Positions 19,939-29,500 are shown, numbered from the stretch's first letter. The stretch is DNA of 64,000 nt from Limosilactobacillus reuteri (GCF_034259105.1 NZ_CP139478.1:451501-515500), one strand, 5' to 3'. The notes: generated from the sequence alone by a model not told the origin. Made by a program: numbers and translations.

Positions 19939-19967
19939 TTGCTTTTTAAAACAATGACCGGTATAAT
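19939..19967 (+). promoter_or_regulatory. Promoter of the 43-aa basic protein
   Basis: TTGCTT (19939-19944), 17-nt spacer, TATAAT (19962-19967), 47 nt before the ATG at 20015. Confidence 0.75.
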
Positions 19968-20014
19968 TGGAACGTTAATTAATTTACGTTTAATATTAAA
20001 GGAGGCAAAGTAAC

Positions 20015-20146
20015 ATGCGTAAAGCACACCCATACGGCGTACAAGGCCGTCGCCCAATCGCTTCAAAGTACAAGCGAGCATTAAAAGAAAAGAAGATCGA
20101 AGCTATTCGTAAGTGGGCTAAGGAAAAGCCAGCTGAAGAAAAGTAA
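20015..20146 (+). CDS. 43-aa basic small protein of unknown function
   Basis: The product begins MRKAHPYGVQGRRPIASKY and ends AKEKPAEEK: an Arg/Lys-rich N-terminal half and a charged, probably helical C-terminal half. I do not recognise the family. An excellent SD (AAAGGAGG), a consensus promoter, a strong terminator immediately after, and codons typical of highly expressed genes (CGT, AAG, AAC-type bias) all indicate a real, well-expressed gene. The basic composition suggests RNA, ribosome or nucleoid association, but that is inference only. Confidence 0.75.
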   Translation: MRKAHPYGVQGRRPIASKYKRALKEKKIEAIRKWAKEKPAEEK

Positions 20147-20156
20147 TTCAGTCTAT

Positions 20157-20193
20157 AAAAGCTATGCAATTCAGTGCATAGCTTTTATTTTTT
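20157..20193 (+). terminator. Terminator of the 43-aa gene
   Basis: AAAAGCTATGCA/TGCATAGCTTTT perfect stem with a 6-nt loop followed by ATTTTTT. Confidence 0.9.
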
Positions 20194-20296
20194 AATAAAA
20201 AGAAAAAACTAAAACATCAATTAATAAGATGACTCTTTTAAAAGTAACGTTTTAATGTTTTATACACTAATGCGATATTTTGTATGTTAAAATATA

Positions 20297-20310
20297 AGTA
20301 AGCGCTTACA
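20297..20310 (+). promoter_or_regulatory. cre-like CcpA site before the OPA transporter
   Basis: AGTAAGCGCTTACA, a palindromic match to TGNAANCGNTNNCA at 8 of 9 defined positions, about 31 nt before the ATG and just after a -10-like TAAAAT. Position fits a downstream roadblock or repressor site. Confidence 0.6.
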
Positions 20311-20340
20311 TAAGGTGTCATTTATAAAAGAGGTGATAGT

Positions 20341-21696
20341 ATGCTTGAGTTTTTAAAACCAGCTCCAGTGGCGAAGAAAAAGGTTCCTGCTGATAAGGTT
20401 GAAAGTTCGTATCGTTGGCATCAGTTAGGAGTATTGCTTGCAATTTGTATCGGTTACATTGGCTATTATATTATTCGTTTAATTTTCACAACCGAACAAA
20501 ATGAAATTATGAAGCAGTATGGTTTTACCACGGCTGATATCGGAATGGTGCTTTCGTGTTTTGGAATTGGTTATGGGATTTCAAAATTATTTATGGGAGC
20601 ATTAAGTGATAAAAGTAATACTAACCGTTATTTAGCAACTGGATTGGTTATTTCTGCACTGCTTAACTTTGGCTTAGGCTCTACTCGTAGCCTATATATG
20701 ATGATGCTTCTAATGTTAATTATGTCGATTGCTCAAGGGATGGGAGCAGCGGCATGTCAACGTTCTGTTCAATTATGGTGGGGAAAGAAACACCGGGGAG
20801 CAATTTACTCGATTTGGTCTTCCACACATAATGCTGGAGCCTTTGCTTGTGTTGCCGTTGTACAATTAGCAACGTTCATGTTTTCTGGTTCTATTTCTGC
20901 TGTCTTTTATACATCATCAGTGGTTTCGTTGATTATTGCGGCCTTTGTATTATTAGTTGGTGCTGATAGACCTGTTAGTGTTGGGTTGCCAAGTATTTCT
21001 GAATATACTGGGGATGAAGTTGTTTTAGAAAACGGAACTGAGTCTGATTCAGAAGAGACGAGTCTGACTTTACCACAAATTTTTGTTAAATATATTTTGA
21101 CGAATAAAGTTGTATGGGCCATTACTCTAACATCAATGTCCTTGTACTTAGTTCGCTACGGGATAATGAGTTGGATTCCAAGCTATCTTGTAGAATCAAA
21201 GGGCTTTACGACTAATTTTGCAAAATGGTTAGTGGGTATTTTTGAACTTGCGGCGGTCCCTGGAGTAATTATTATGGGAGCGATTTCCGATGCATTAAAG
21301 GGACGTCGAGCTATTGTTTGTATTTTATGTGTAATTGGTTTATTTATTTGCTTGACAACGTATTTCTTTAGTACCAGTCACATTTTGATCGTAAGTGTTC
21401 TTTTTATTATGGGAACTTTAATTTACGCCCCATTAACATTGGTTGGATTAATGGTTAATGAAGCAGTTCCTAAATTTGCAGTAGGTTCATCAACTGGATT
21501 TATGGGCTTTTTCCAATACATTTTTGGTGAAACTTTAGCAACTGCTTTAATTGGTATTTTGGTAGCTAAATATGGCTGGCTTGCAAGTAATATGGTTTTA
21601 TATACTGCTTCAGCGTTAGCATTTATCTTATTAGTTTATATTTTTATTGCTGAGCGTCGTGCTGAAAAGATTGCCGATTCTGACAAAAAGAATTAA
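20341..21696 (+). CDS. Organophosphate:phosphate antiporter, MFS (UhpT/GlpT family)
   Basis: A 451-aa protein with 12 predicted membrane helices of the OPA family, which exchange sugar phosphates or glycerol-3-phosphate for inorganic phosphate. Typical segments are YYIIRLIFTTEQNEIMKQYGFT near helix 1-2, GYGISKLFMGALSDKSN between helices 2 and 3, and QGMGAAACQRSVQLWW. An acidic loop (about residues 220-240, ENGTESDSEET) lies in the central cytoplasmic region. GlpT versus UhpT substrate preference is not decidable here. SD AGAGGTGAT precedes the ATG. The cre site upstream suggests catabolite control. Confidence 0.86.
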   Translation: MLEFLKPAPVAKKKVPADKVESSYRWHQLGVLLAICIGYIGYYIIRLIFTTEQNEIMKQYGFTTADIGMVLSCFGIGYGISKLFMGALSDKSNTNRYLATGLVISALLNFGLGSTRSLYMMMLLMLIMSIAQGMGAAACQRSVQLWWGKKHRGAIYSIWSSTHNAGAFACVAVVQLATFMFSGSISAVFYTSSVVSLIIAAFVLLVGADRPVSVGLPSISEYTGDEVVLENGTESDSEETSLTLPQIFVKYILTNKVVWAITLTSMSLYLVRYGIMSWIPSYLVESKGFTTNFAKWLVGIFELAAVPGVIIMGAISDALKGRRAIVCILCVIGLFICLTTYFFSTSHILIVSVLFIMGTLIYAPLTLVGLMVNEAVPKFAVGSSTGFMGFFQYIFGETLATALIGILVAKYGWLASNMVLYTASALAFILLVYIFIAERRAEKIADSDKKN

Positions 21697-21705
21697 ATTT
21701 TCACT

Positions 21706-21742
21706 AAAACAAGGTCTTAAAGAATTTTTAGCCTTGTTTTTT
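21706..21742 (+). terminator. Terminator of the OPA transporter
   Basis: AAAACAAGG..CCTTGTTTT stem ending in a T run. Confidence 0.8.
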
Positions 21743-21802
21743 GGTTTAATTTATGATAGTTAAAAATATTTTGCGAAAAAATGTTAAATAATAGTTAAAA
21801 CA

Positions 21803-21819
21803 TTTGACCTTTTTTGACC
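21803..21819 (-). promoter_or_regulatory. CtsR operator of clpP
   Basis: On the minus strand GGTCAAA-AAA-GGTCAAA, an exact match to the CtsR direct heptad repeat with 3-nt spacer. It overlaps the -35 box TTGACC (21804-21809) of a promoter with 17-nt spacer and -10 TATAGT (21827-21832). Confidence 0.88.
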
Positions 21820-21843
21820 AATCGAGTATAGTATTATTATCCG

Positions 21844-21870
21844 TTAGCATATAAGACTAACGAGTGCTAA
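21844..21870 (+). promoter_or_regulatory. CIRCE-like HrcA operator of clpP
   Basis: TTAGCATAT-N9-GAGTGCTAA. The right half matches CIRCE at 9 of 9 and the left half at 6 of 9, with the canonical 9-nt spacing. It lies just downstream of the -10 box, so HrcA could act together with CtsR. Confidence 0.7.
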
Positions 21871-21890
21871 TTTATTAAGGAGGCCATATC

Positions 21891-22484
21891 ATGAATTTAG
21901 TACCTACTGTCATTGAGCAATCATCTCGTGGTGAACGTGCTTATGACATCTACTCACGGCTTCTGAAGGACCGTATTATTATGCTCTCTGGTCCAATTGA
22001 AGACGAAATGGCAAATTCAATTGTTGCGCAACTTTTATTCCTTGATGCGCAAGATTCAACTAAAGATATTTACTTATACATCAATTCACCTGGTGGGGTT
22101 GTTACCTCAGGAATGGCAATTTATGACACTATGAACTTTATTAAGGCTGATGTTCAAACTATTGTAATTGGAATGGCTGCTTCTATGGCCAGTGTATTAG
22201 TATCATCTGGTGCTAAGGGTAAGCGTTTTGGATTACCACACTCACAAGTTTTGATTCACCAACCATCTGGTGGAGCTCAAGGTCAACAGACTGAAATCGA
22301 AATTGCTGCTACTGAAATTTTGAAAACACGGAAGATGCTTAACGGTATCCTTGCTAAGAATTCTGGTCAACCTATCGAAAAGATCCAGGCTGATACTGAA
22401 CGTGATCATTACTTGACAGCACAAGAAGCAGTAGATTACGGCTTACTTGATGGTGTAATGGAAAATAATTCAAAATTAAAGTAA
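21891..22484 (+). CDS. clpP: ATP-dependent Clp protease proteolytic subunit
   Basis: A 197-aa serine protease subunit that forms the ClpP tetradecamer and degrades proteins fed by ClpX/ClpC/ClpE ATPases. The catalytic triad is complete: Ser98 (GMAASMAS), His123 (LIHQPSGG) and Asp172 ([12 protein letters not shown]). Length and N-terminus match the family. SD AAGGAGG lies 8 nt before the ATG. It is a stress gene under the CtsR and CIRCE-like sites described separately. Confidence 0.98.
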   Translation: MNLVPTVIEQSSRGERAYDIYSRLLKDRIIMLSGPIEDEMANSIVAQLLFLDAQDSTKDIYLYINSPGGVVTSGMAIYDTMNFIKADVQTIVIGMAASMASVLVSSGAKGKRFGLPHSQVLIHQPSGGAQGQQTEIEIAATEILKTRKMLNGILAKNSGQPIEKIQADTERDHYLTAQEAVDYGLLDGVMENNSKLK

Positions 22485-22494
22485 AGTTATAAAT

Positions 22495-22544
22495 AAAAAG
22501 ATCTCCAATTATTCGATCAATTTCGAATGATGGAGATCTTTTTT
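22495..22544 (+). terminator. Terminator of clpP
   Basis: AAAAAGATCTCCA/TGGAGATCTTTTTT stem with an ATTCG/CGAAT inner pair, ending in T6. Confidence 0.9.
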
Positions 22545-22603
22545 GAATTGTCAAAAAGGTGAGGGGAAATTAACATCTTTGTGGCAATGGGATATCTTAG
22601 AAA

Positions 22604-22635
22604 CGAAAAAAGGCTGTTGAAAAATTTCAACAGCC
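22604..22635 (-). terminator. Terminator of tRNA-Arg
   Basis: Minus strand GGCTGTTGAAA/TTTCAACAGCC hairpin followed by T6, 11 nt after the tRNA 3' end. Confidence 0.85.
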
Positions 22636-22645
22636 GCATAAAAAA

Positions 22646-22717
22646 TGCGCCCCCCGAGAGTCGAACTCGGATCTCGAGAACCGGAATCTCACGTGCGATC
22701 CATTACACTAAGGGCGC
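22646..22717 (-). tRNA. tRNA-Arg (anticodon CCG)
   Basis: A 72-nt cloverleaf on the minus strand: acceptor GCGCCCT/GGGGCGC (last pair T-G), D arm with AATGGAT, anticodon loop TTCCGGT (CCG, reads CGG), T stem CCGAG/CTCGG with loop TTCGACT, discriminator A. CCA is not encoded. It is a single tRNA with its own terminator, placed between clpP and gap. Confidence 0.95.
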
Positions 22718-22818
22718 GTCAACAAATATTATGTTATCTTAAACAAAAAGGAATTGCAAGCATTATTTGAAAAATTTAATTAAAATAACGCTTACATCAG
22801 AAAAATGTTGTGATTGAA

Positions 22819-22950
22819 TAGACAATTTTTTTGAAGATGGTATCATAAGTATCGTAGGAGTTGTACTATTGCTTAGACCTTACCACTGCGTCACTTACAA
22901 TGGTTGAGAGTTGCGATGCTGATGTAATGTGATAAACTAAGCAAGTACAC
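22819..22950 (+). promoter_or_regulatory. gap promoter and structured 5' leader
   Basis: A promoter TAGACA-N16-TATCAT (22819-22846) gives a leader of about 130 nt. The leader can fold on itself: GTACTATTGCTTAG (22863-22876) pairs with CTAAGCAAGTAC (22937-22948), and inside it TCACTTACA (22891-22899) pairs with TGTAATGTGA (22923-22932). No cggR repressor gene precedes gap, unlike many Firmicutes. The stem could stabilise the gap message or act in regulation; this is inference. Confidence 0.6.
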
Positions 22951-22985
22951 TAATTATGTTTTTTCCTAAAGGAGGAATTTGCAGT

Positions 22986-23993
22986 ATGACTGTAAAAATT
23001 GGTATTAACGGTTTTGGCCGTATTGGTCGTTTAGCATTTCGTCGGATTCACGAACTTAACACAAATGATATTGAAGTTGTTGCAATCAACGATTTGACTA
23101 CTCCTTCTATGTTGGCTTACTTACTTAAGTATGACTCAACTCATGGTAAGTTCCCAGGTGAAGTTACATCTACTGATACTGGTATTGTTGTTGATGGTAA
23201 GGAATACCCTGTATACGCTGAACGCGATGCTCGTAACATTCCTTGGGTAAAGAACGATGGTGTTGACTTTGTTCTTGAATGTACTGGTTTCTACACTTCT
23301 GCTGAAAAGTCACAAGCACACATTGACGCTGGTGCAAAGCGTGTATTGATTTCAGCACCTGCTGGTAACATCCCAACTGTTGTTCCTGGTGTTAACCTTG
23401 ATACTTTGACTAAGGATGACATTATCGTATCAGCTGGTTCATGTACTACTAGCTGCTTGGCACCAATGGCTAAGGTTTTAAATGACGAATTTGGTGTTAA
23501 GGTTGGTACTATGACTACTATCCACGCATTTACTTCTACTCAAGCTATTCTTGATGGCCCTCGTGGTAAGAAGATGCGTAACAACCGTACTGCAAGTGTA
23601 AACACTATTCCTCACTCAAGTGGTGCTGCTAAGGCTATTGGTTTAGTTATTCCTGAATTAAACGGTAAGCTTTCAGGTCACGCACAACGTGTTGGTGTTG
23701 TTGATGGTTCATTAACTGAACTTGTTTCAATCTTAGACAAGAAGGTTACTGTTGACCAAATCAACGATGCTATGAAGAAGGCTACTAACCCAGCATTCGG
23801 TTACACTGAAGATGAAATTGTTTCAACTGATATTATCGGTTCAACATACGGTTCAGTATTCGATCCTTCCCAAACTGAAATTATGGAGGGTGACGATGGT
23901 TCACAATTAGTTAAGACTGTTGCTTGGTATGACAACGAATACGGTTTCACTAGCAACATGATCCGGACTTTACTTCACTTTGCTACTCTTTAA
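22986..23993 (+). CDS. gap: Glyceraldehyde-3-phosphate dehydrogenase, type I
   Basis: A 335-aa NAD-dependent GAPDH catalysing oxidative phosphorylation of glyceraldehyde-3-phosphate. N-terminal [13 protein letters not shown] binds NAD, VAINDLT has the Asp expected for NAD preference, the catalytic Cys153 sits in [11 protein letters not shown] (usual form ASCTTNCLAP) and His180 in TTIHAF. The ATG at 22986 has SD AAAGGAGGA; an upstream in-frame ATG (22956) is ignored. Codon use is extremely biased, as for the most abundant proteins. Confidence 0.97.
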   Translation: MTVKIGINGFGRIGRLAFRRIHELNTNDIEVVAINDLTTPSMLAYLLKYDSTHGKFPGEVTSTDTGIVVDGKEYPVYAERDARNIPWVKNDGVDFVLECTGFYTSAEKSQAHIDAGAKRVLISAPAGNIPTVVPGVNLDTLTKDDIIVSAGSCTTSCLAPMAKVLNDEFGVKVGTMTTIHAFTSTQAILDGPRGKKMRNNRTASVNTIPHSSGAAKAIGLVIPELNGKLSGHAQRVGVVDGSLTELVSILDKKVTVDQINDAMKKATNPAFGYTEDEIVSTDIIGSTYGSVFDPSQTEIMEGDDGSQLVKTVAWYDNEYGFTSNMIRTLLHFATL

Positions 23994-24022
23994 TTTGAAG
24001 TAAAATTAAACTAATTTGATTA

Positions 24023-24057
24023 AGGTGGGAGGAGGACTACTCCGCCCGCTTTTTTTA
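24023..24057 (+). terminator. Terminator-like hairpin between gap and pgk
   Basis: GGGAGGAG/CTCCGCCC stem (one mismatch) followed by T7. It probably partly ends the gap transcript, leaving lower read-through into pgk. Confidence 0.75.
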
Positions 24058-24082
24058 TCAAGAGAAGAGGAGACATAATACA

Positions 24083-25288
24083 ATGGCTAAATTAACTGTT
24101 GAAGACCTTCCTTTAGAAGGCAAGAAAGTATTAATGCGTGTTGACTTTAATGTTCCAATTAAAGACGGTGTTGTTGGTGACGACAATCGAATTGTTGCGG
24201 CTTTACCAACAATTAAATATGTTATTGACCATGGTGGTCGGGCAATCTTATTCTCACACCTTGGCCGAATTAAAAAAGAAGAAGACAAGCCTGGACTTTC
24301 ACTTCGTCCAGTTGCAGAACGTCTTTCTAACTTACTAAACAAGCCAGTAACATTTGTTCCAGTTACTGAAGGTAAGCAATTAGAAGATGCTATCGATAAC
24401 ATGAAGAATGGTGATGTTTTACTTGTTCAAAACACCCGTTACGAAGATGTTAAGGATGGCGAATATGTAAAGCGTGAATCTGGTAATGATCCTGAATTAG
24501 GTAAGTACTGGGCTTCTCTTGGTGATGTATTTGTAAATGATGCTTTTGGTACAGCTCACCGTAAGCATGCTTCTAATGTCGGTATTGCTATTAACATGCC
24601 AGGCAAAGCAGCAGCTGGTTACTTGATGGAAAAGGAAATCAAGTTCTTAGGTGACGCAGTAGATAATCCTGAACGTCCATTTGTTGCCATCCTTGGTGGT
24701 GCAAAGGTTTCTGATAAGATTGGTGTTATTGATAACCTTCTTGACAAAGCAGACAAGATTATTATCGGTGGTGGAATGGCTTATACATTCTACGCTGCTA
24801 AGGGAATCAAAGTTGGTAACTCACTTGTTGAAAAAGACAAGATTGACGTTGCTAAGCAAATCTTAGATAAAGCTGGCGACAAGCTTGTATTGCCAATTGA
24901 TAATGTAGTAGCTGATAAGTTCAACAATGATGCTGATACAAAGGTTGTTGAAGGTGATATTGACGACGGTTGGATGGCTCTTGATATCGGTCCTAAGTCT
25001 GTTGAAGAGTTCAAGAACGTATTAAAAGATGCCAAGACTGTTGTTTGGAATGGACCAATGGGTGTGTTTGAAATGCCAAACTTTGCTAAGGGTACGCTTG
25101 AAATTGGTAAATTCCTTGGTACATTAACAGATGCTACAACAATTGTTGGTGGTGGAGACTCAACTGCCGCTGTTAAGGAATTGGGTGTTGCTGATAAGCT
25201 TACTCACATTTCAACTGGTGGTGGTGCATCATTAACTTACCTTGAAGGTAACGAATTGCCTGGAATTGCCGCAATTTCTGACAAATAA
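24083..25288 (+). CDS. pgk: Phosphoglycerate kinase
   Basis: A 401-aa ATP-generating glycolytic kinase. The N-terminal substrate-binding [18 protein letters not shown], the hinge and nucleotide site with [28 protein letters not shown] and the C-terminal [17 protein letters not shown] motifs are all present. Length is normal. It is 25 nt downstream of the gap hairpin and has SD AGAGGAGA. Highly biased codons indicate strong expression. Confidence 0.97.
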   Translation: MAKLTVEDLPLEGKKVLMRVDFNVPIKDGVVGDDNRIVAALPTIKYVIDHGGRAILFSHLGRIKKEEDKPGLSLRPVAERLSNLLNKPVTFVPVTEGKQLEDAIDNMKNGDVLLVQNTRYEDVKDGEYVKRESGNDPELGKYWASLGDVFVNDAFGTAHRKHASNVGIAINMPGKAAAGYLMEKEIKFLGDAVDNPERPFVAILGGAKVSDKIGVIDNLLDKADKIIIGGGMAYTFYAAKGIKVGNSLVEKDKIDVAKQILDKAGDKLVLPIDNVVADKFNNDADTKVVEGDIDDGWMALDIGPKSVEEFKNVLKDAKTVVWNGPMGVFEMPNFAKGTLEIGKFLGTLTDATTIVGGGDSTAAVKELGVADKLTHISTGGGASLTYLEGNELPGIAAISDK

Positions 25289-25321
25289 TTAATGTTTAAC
25301 TACTATGTTATAAATCTTATA

Positions 25322-25360
25322 TAAGAGGCTGAAAAAACTTTTGCTTTTCTCAGCCTCTTA
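25322..25360. repeat. GAGGCTGA hairpin after pgk
   Basis: TAAGAGGCTGA/TCAGCCTCTTA arms around an A-rich/T-rich centre, with no T run after the stem. The same GAGGCTGA/TCAGCCTC hairpin recurs after eno (27603-27638). It may protect 3' ends or act as an imperfect terminator, so read-through from pgk into tpiA remains possible. Confidence 0.6.
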
Positions 25361-25394
25361 CCGTATCTTGGTATTAACAATAAAATAGTAGATA

Positions 25395-25405
25395 GGGGGG
25401 GGGGG
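25395..25405 (+). repeat. Poly-G tract (11 G) at the tpiA ribosome-binding site
   Basis: Eleven consecutive G end 6 nt before the tpiA ATG. They occupy the SD position and can base-pair with the CCUCC anti-SD in several registers. Homopolymeric G runs of this length are very rare in such an AT-rich genome and are prone to slippage. Confidence 0.85.
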
Positions 25406-25411
25406 TCAATA

Positions 25412-26161
25412 ATGAGAGTACCGATTATTGCTGGTAATTGGAAAATGCATAAGGATGTACAAGAAGCTGTCTCTTTTATCGAAAAAGTAAAAAATCAGCT
25501 TCCGCCTGCCGACCAACTTGAAACAGCAATTGCTGCTCCTACTCTTTGTTTAGTACCAATGGTTAAAGCGGCTGAAGAATCCCCGTTAAAAATAATGGCA
25601 GAAAACTGCTACTATAAGAATGAGGGAGCCTATACTGGTGAAACAAGTCCATATGCTTTATACCAGGCAGGAATCCATCATGTGATTTTAGGCCATTCTG
25701 AACGCCGAACTTACTTTAATGAGACTGATGAATTAATTAATAAAAAAGTGAAGGCAGCATTAGTAAATGGGTTATGTCCGATTGTTTGTTGTGATGATAC
25801 CATGCGTCGACGAGTTGCTGGAAAGAAAGTTCATTGGGTGGTGAGTCGAATTCTCGCTGACCTTCATGGATTGACCAATGACGAAATTTGTCATGTTACG
25901 GTTGCTTATGAACCAAGTTGGGCGATTGGAACAGGCGAGAGTGCTGATCCAGAACAAGCGGCGGAAGGTTGTTACCTTATTCGCCAGACAATTAGTGATA
26001 TGTATGGCGATGAAGTTGCAAATAATGTTCGAATTCTCTATGGAGGAAGTGTGACAACTTCTAATATCAATGCACTAATGGCAAAAAATGATATTGATGG
26101 TGTTTTAGTCGGAGCGGCGAGCTTAAATCCAGAAACATTTTTACAATTAGTTCACCATTAG
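25412..26161 (+). CDS. tpiA: Triosephosphate isomerase (divergent)
   Basis: A 249-aa TIM-barrel isomerase for dihydroxyacetone phosphate and glyceraldehyde-3-phosphate. Catalytic residues are conserved: Asn9 and Lys11 (GNWKMH), His95 (GHSERR), Glu167 (AYEPSWAIGTG) and the phosphate loop GGSV. Unusual points: the common CVGE is CCDD (about residues 126-129) and YEPIW is YEPSW. Codon use is much less biased than in the flanking gap, pgk and eno, suggesting lower expression. The ribosome-binding site is the poly-G tract. Confidence 0.9.
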   Translation: MRVPIIAGNWKMHKDVQEAVSFIEKVKNQLPPADQLETAIAAPTLCLVPMVKAAEESPLKIMAENCYYKNEGAYTGETSPYALYQAGIHHVILGHSERRTYFNETDELINKKVKAALVNGLCPIVCCDDTMRRRVAGKKVHWVVSRILADLHGLTNDEICHVTVAYEPSWAIGTGESADPEQAAEGCYLIRQTISDMYGDEVANNVRILYGGSVTTSNINALMAKNDIDGVLVGAASLNPETFLQLVHH

Positions 26162-26173
26162 GCGGTTAAATGC

Positions 26174-27574
<1,401 letters not shown>

Positions 27575-27602
27575 TTTTAAGCATTAGTTAAAAAGCAAAA
27601 AA

Positions 27603-27638
27603 GAGGCTGAGAGAAAACTTTTGTTTTCTCTCAGCCTC
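27603..27638 (+). terminator. Hairpin after eno (GAGGCTGA family)
   Basis: GAGGCTGAGAGAAAAC/GTTTTCTCTCAGCCTC perfect stem with TTTT loop. No long T run follows, as with the related hairpin after pgk. Confidence 0.7.
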
Positions 27639-27649
27639 AACTGCTTTTA

Positions 27650-27936
27650 TGAACAATAGTAAGATAATGTGGAACTAGCTTCGCGTTGCCACAAGGCTCG
27701 AGTTTAAGTACGAACGATAATCAGCTCGTGCCGTGCTAATCATCGTCCTAGCTTAGCCAACCGCCTTGTCGAGGAGGTTATTCCCCAATCTCTTTGTTAT
27801 TTTAAAGTGTAAATTGCCAAAACGCAGTAGCTGGCTGGATTATGAACGTTGATTTATTAACGCTCAGAATCCCTGTCTATCCTTGCGGGAATAGGACTAA
27901 AAACTTGCAAGTGAGCTTAGTCCCATTCCCTTTTTA
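27650..27936. other. Structured gene-free region, possible non-coding RNA or repeat
   Basis: Nothing coding is visible in 27640-28070. The region holds nested complementary segments: ACAAGGC pairs with GCCTTGT, enclosing ACGATAATCAGC against GCTAATCATCGT. It ends in a long hairpin with arms GGGAATAGGACTAA (27887-27900) and TTAGTCCCATTCCC (27917-27930) followed by T5. A hairpin-rich stretch closing with a terminator could be an independent RNA or a decayed intergenic repeat. I see only a weak promoter-like GATAAT near 27663. Confidence 0.45.
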
Positions 27937-27959
27937 GTTACAAATTATTTAATTAAGCT

Positions 27960-27973
27960 TAAAAACGATTACA
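27960..27973 (+). promoter_or_regulatory. cre-like site before the amino acid permease
   Basis: TAAAAACGATTACA matches TGNAANCGNTNNCA at 8 of 9 defined positions, about 100 nt before the permease start. Weak, positional support only. Confidence 0.4.
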
Positions 27974-28073
27974 TCATTTATATTAAAAAATAATGAGAAA
28001 GAAGCGTTGGAATTTAGTATGAAATATAATATAATCTTTAAGAGTTAAATACAATGAAAGGATACTGATACAA

Positions 28074-29456
28074 ATGAAAAAATCGGCACCAGAACTTAAT
28101 CGTTCGATGACTGCTGGTCAGATGGAAATGATTTCCCTTGGTGGAGCGATTGGTGTTGGACTGTTTATGGGATCAACATCTACAATCAAGTGGACAGGGC
28201 CATCTGTTATCCTCGCATATGCGTTTGTTGGCTTAATTTTATATATTGTTATGAGAGCATTAGGAGAGATGATTTACATTAATCCTGGAACAGGTTCTTT
28301 TGCAGATTATGCAACTGAATATGTTCATCCAGTAGCTGGATATCTTGCTAAATGGGCTAACGTGTTTGAATATATTGTTGTCGGGATGTCCGAAGTAGTA
28401 GCTGCGACTGAATATCTTAAATATTGGTGGCCCCACCTTCATACTTGGGTAGCCGGAGTTGTTATTATTATTTTCCTGGTCCTCGCTAATTTAGCAAGTG
28501 CAAAGGCATATGGATCCCTTGAATTTTGGTTTGCGATGATCAAAGTTATTACTATTATCTTTATGATTTTACTTGGATTTATGATTATCTTCTTTGGATT
28601 TGGTAATGGCGGTCATCCAACTGGTTTCAGCAATCTTTGGTCTCATGGTGGATTCTTCACTGGTGGCTGGAGTGGTTTCTTCTTCTCAATGTCAATTATT
28701 GTTGGATCTTATGAGGGAATTGAATTGCTAGGAATTTCTGCCGGTGAAGTAGCAAATCCGCAAAAAGCAATTGTCAAATCTGTTAAGTCTGTTTTATTCC
28801 GGATTTTGATTTTCTATGTTGGTGCAATTTTTGTAATTGTAACAATTTATCCTTGGAATGAATTAAGCAGTGTTGGATCACCATTTGTATCTACTTTTGC
28901 TAAGGTCGGAATTACAGCTGCAGCCTCAATTATTAACTTTGTGGTTTTAACCGCTGCTTTATCAGGTGCCAATTCAGGTATTTATAGTTCAAGTCGGATG
29001 CTGTTTAAGTTATCGCATGAGGGTGATGCTCCTAAGATTTTTGGTCGTCTTTCAAAACGGATCGTTCCCGATGCTGCTATCCTTGGTATTTCCAGTGGTA
29101 TTTTGATTGGCTTTATTATTGATATGATTTCGGCAACTTATAACCACTCAACTGCTGATATGTTCGTGGTTGTCTTCAGTTCTTCTGTTTTACCTGGAAT
29201 GATTCCATGGTTTGTAATTTTACTAGCAGAATTACGGTTCCGTCGTAATAATAAAGACTTAGTGGTTGATCACCCATTTAAATTACCGCTATATCCATTT
29301 TCGAATTACTTTGCATTTATCATGCTGATTGTGATTGTCATCTTTATGTTTATTAATCCTGACACACGAGTTTCGGTTATTGTTGGTGCTGCAGTGTTGA
29401 TTCTAGCAGTCGCAGTATACCTTGTTCGGCATGGTTTTAAAAATGAAAAAGCATAA
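28074..29456 (+). CDS. Amino acid permease, AAT/APC family
   Basis: A 460-aa permease with 12 predicted helices. The N-terminal MEMISLGGAIGVGLFMGS and GPSVILAYAFVG segments are typical of the amino acid transporter (AAT) family, as is FVVLTAALSGANSGIYSSSRMLF. Related proteins import D-Ala/D-Ser/Gly, Pro, His or aromatic amino acids by proton symport; the substrate is not resolvable. SD AAAGGAT precedes the ATG. Its own terminator follows. Confidence 0.88.
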   Translation: MKKSAPELNRSMTAGQMEMISLGGAIGVGLFMGSTSTIKWTGPSVILAYAFVGLILYIVMRALGEMIYINPGTGSFADYATEYVHPVAGYLAKWANVFEYIVVGMSEVVAATEYLKYWWPHLHTWVAGVVIIIFLVLANLASAKAYGSLEFWFAMIKVITIIFMILLGFMIIFFGFGNGGHPTGFSNLWSHGGFFTGGWSGFFFSMSIIVGSYEGIELLGISAGEVANPQKAIVKSVKSVLFRILIFYVGAIFVIVTIYPWNELSSVGSPFVSTFAKVGITAAASIINFVVLTAALSGANSGIYSSSRMLFKLSHEGDAPKIFGRLSKRIVPDAAILGISSGILIGFIIDMISATYNHSTADMFVVVFSSSVLPGMIPWFVILLAELRFRRNNKDLVVDHPFKLPLYPFSNYFAFIMLIVIVIFMFINPDTRVSVIVGAAVLILAVAVYLVRHGFKNEKA

Positions 29457-29459
29457 GAT

Positions 29460-29500
29460 AAATAAGAAGCTAGGAAAAATCCCTGTCTTCTTATTTCTTT
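29460..29500 (+). terminator. Terminator of the AAT permease
   Basis: AAATAAGAAG/CTTCTTATTT stem followed by CTTTTT. Confidence 0.75.

Noticed and set aside
22785..22800. cre site upstream of gap (AACGCTTACA)
   Set aside because: The left half does not match TGNAA; only the right half is similar.
25361..25394. A dedicated promoter for tpiA
   Set aside because: Only a poorly spaced TTGGTA and TAAAAT are visible; read-through from pgk is at least as likely.
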